A stretch of 64,000 nucleotides of DNA from Pseudomonas sp. RIT-PI-r (lineage in GTDB: Bacteria; Pseudomonadota; Gammaproteobacteria; Pseudomonadales; Pseudomonadaceae): contig NZ_LIGE01000012.1 of assembly GCF_001297015.1 (NCBI RefSeq), positions 22,574 through 86,573 on the forward strand, read 5' to 3'. Shown piece by piece: positions 62,953 through 64,000 of this stretch (the first letter of the stretch is position 1; each line of letters begins with the position of its first letter). The notes under the pieces are model-generated. The model was not told the origin of the DNA and did not search any database. It was given only the letters and a program-made list of their open reading frames with translations. The translations under genes were made by a program, and so were the position numbers.

Positions 62953-62966
62953 GTCACGGTTGGAGC

Positions 62967-64000
62967 TTAGCTACCCGCCACTGTCATACGCTCGATCAAC
63001 ACCGAACCGGTGCGAATGTTGCTGCGCAGTTCCAGGTCATTACCCACCGCAACGATCTGCTTGAACATGTCGCGCATGTTGCCGGCGATGGTGACTTCCT
63101 GCACCGCGAACTGGATTTCACCGTTCTCGACCCAGAAACCTGCCGCACCGCGCGAATAATCGCCGGTGACCATGTTCAGTCCATGGCCCATCAATTCGGT
63201 GACCAGCAAGCCACGGCCCATGCGCTTCAACAGCGCCGCCTGGTCCTCGTCGCCGTGGGTGACAAACAGGTTATGCACGCCGCCAGCGTTGGCCGTGCTC
63301 GGCATACCCAGTTTGCGACCGGAATAGGTGCCGAGAATGTAGGAGACCAATTCGCCCTTTTCGACGAACGGTTTAGCGTACGTCGCCAGACCATCACCGT
63401 CGTAGGAGGCGCTGCCCATCGCGCGCATCAGGTGCGGACGCTCATCGATGGTCAGCCATTCCGGGAACAGTTTCTGCCCCAGGGAGCCTTCAAGGAACGA
63501 CGACTTGCGATACAGACTGCCGCCAGACACTGCCGAGAGGAAACTGCCGAACAGGCCACCCGCCAATTCCGCGGAAAACAGCACCGGCACTTCACAGGTC
63601 GGTACCGGACGCGCGCCCAGACGGCTCGCCGCCCGTTGCGCTGCACGCTGACCGATGCTGACCGGATCAGCCAGCAAAGTGCCCTGGCGGCTAACGTCAT
63701 ACCAGTAATCGCGCTGCATCTGGCCATCGGCCTCGGCGATCATCACGCAACTCAGGCTGTGGCGGGTCGACGCATAACCGCCGATAAAACCGTGACTGTT
63801 GCCGTAAACCCGGCAGCCCTGGTGGGTGCTGAGGGTGGTGCCGTCGGCGTTCTTGATCCGCGCGTCGGCGTCGAATGCCGCCGCTTCACAGAGCAACGCC
63901 TTCTCGATGGCCTGCTCCGGGGTGATGTCCCATTCGTGGAACAGGTCAAAATCGTGCTGTTCCTTGGCCATCAGCGCAGCATCAGCCAGACCCCAGGGCC
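62967..64000 (-). CDS. pmbA: Metalloprotease subunit PmbA/TldE (5' end outside window)
   Basis: This is the inactive partner of the TldD/TldE heterodimeric zinc protease, used for maturation of small peptides such as microcin B17 and for antitoxin degradation. The visible frame is open to the window edge and continues through PWGLADAALMAKEQ. Therefore MAKEQ at 63971 is an internal Met and about 100 residues are missing. Landmarks include GIHVYGNS-like CRVYGNSHGFIGGYAS, LFPEWLTIDERPHLMRAMGS and ELMGHGLNMVTGDYSRGAAG, which lacks the zinc HExxxH of TldD, as expected. Confidence 0.94.
   Translation of the reverse strand, partial: PWGLADAALMAKEQHDFDLFHEWDITPEQAIEKALLCEAAAFDADARIKNADGTTLSTHQGCRVYGNSHGFIGGYASTRHSLSCVMIAEADGQMQRDYWYDVSRQGTLLADPVSIGQRAAQRAASRLGARPVPTCEVPVLFSAELAGGLFGSFLSAVSGGSLYRKSSFLEGSLGQKLFPEWLTIDERPHLMRAMGSASYDGDGLATYAKPFVEKGELVSYILGTYSGRKLGMPSTANAGGVHNLFVTHGDEDQAALLKRMGRGLLVTELMGHGLNMVTGDYSRGAAGFWVENGEIQFAVQEVTIAGNMRDMFKQIVAVGNDLELRSNIRTGSVLIERMTVAGS

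Overview
The window is GC-rich chromosomal DNA of a Pseudomonas, most likely of the P. fluorescens group. This rests on gene content (homogentisate cluster, algW, mla/kds/lpt/rpoN block, fagA-fumC-sodA), on gene order that follows P. aeruginosa and P. putida as I remember them, and on the many short palindromic (REP-type) repeats between genes. No tRNA, rRNA, IS element, CRISPR array or prophage was seen.

Left third (1-25.7 kb), accessory and metabolic: the end of a Leu/Glu-type dehydrogenase and a SirB1-family gene. Then comes the tyrosine/phenylalanine catabolic set hmgA-fahA-maiA, with a possible aromatic-acid MFS transporter downstream and the divergent IclR regulator hmgR. Next is a MalT-type LuxR regulator beside a DUF1302/DUF1329 outer-membrane pair. 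An AT-richer islet follows, holding a wrecked DNase bacteriocin and its intact immunity gene. After it lie an SDR, an alpha/beta hydrolase overlapping a class II aldolase-family gene, and a CidA/LrgB pair with a divergent LysR regulator. Last is a candidate blue-light cluster: a short LOV protein, an unknown protein, a MerR/LitR-like regulator lacking the usual B12-ligating His, a membrane ABM-domain protein, and the pterin genes folM-folE-folX.

Middle (25.9-35 kb): trxB, cysZ, a glycosyltransferase, an old-yellow-enzyme reductase, glutathione peroxidase, a SlyD-like FKBP, a DUF3565 gene, pta and a lysophospholipid-type acyltransferase. This resembles the PAO1 block around PA0834-PA0849, but no ackA lies between slyD and pta.

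Right half (35.2-64 kb), conserved backbone: cysD-cysNC (sulfate activation), a Nif3-like gene, algW (envelope stress protease), hisC/hisD/hisG, murA, ibaG, mlaFEDCB (outer-membrane lipid asymmetry), kdsD-kdsC-lptC-lptA-lptB (Kdo and LPS export), rpoN-hpf-ptsN-rapZ-ptsO (sigma54 and nitrogen PTS), a ZIP transporter, sodA, an unknown gene, fumC and fagA under a Fur-type box, and the start-proximal-truncated pmbA/tldE. A TonB receptor plus DUF4198 pair is inserted between algW and hisC, and a 43-bp near-perfect palindrome covers the receptor's start codon.

The most interesting points are the light/pterin cluster, the palindrome-controlled TonB/DUF4198 pair, the bacteriocin remnant with immunity, the repeated half-sites at hmgA/hmgR, and REP DNA translated as the C-terminus of the MFS transporter.
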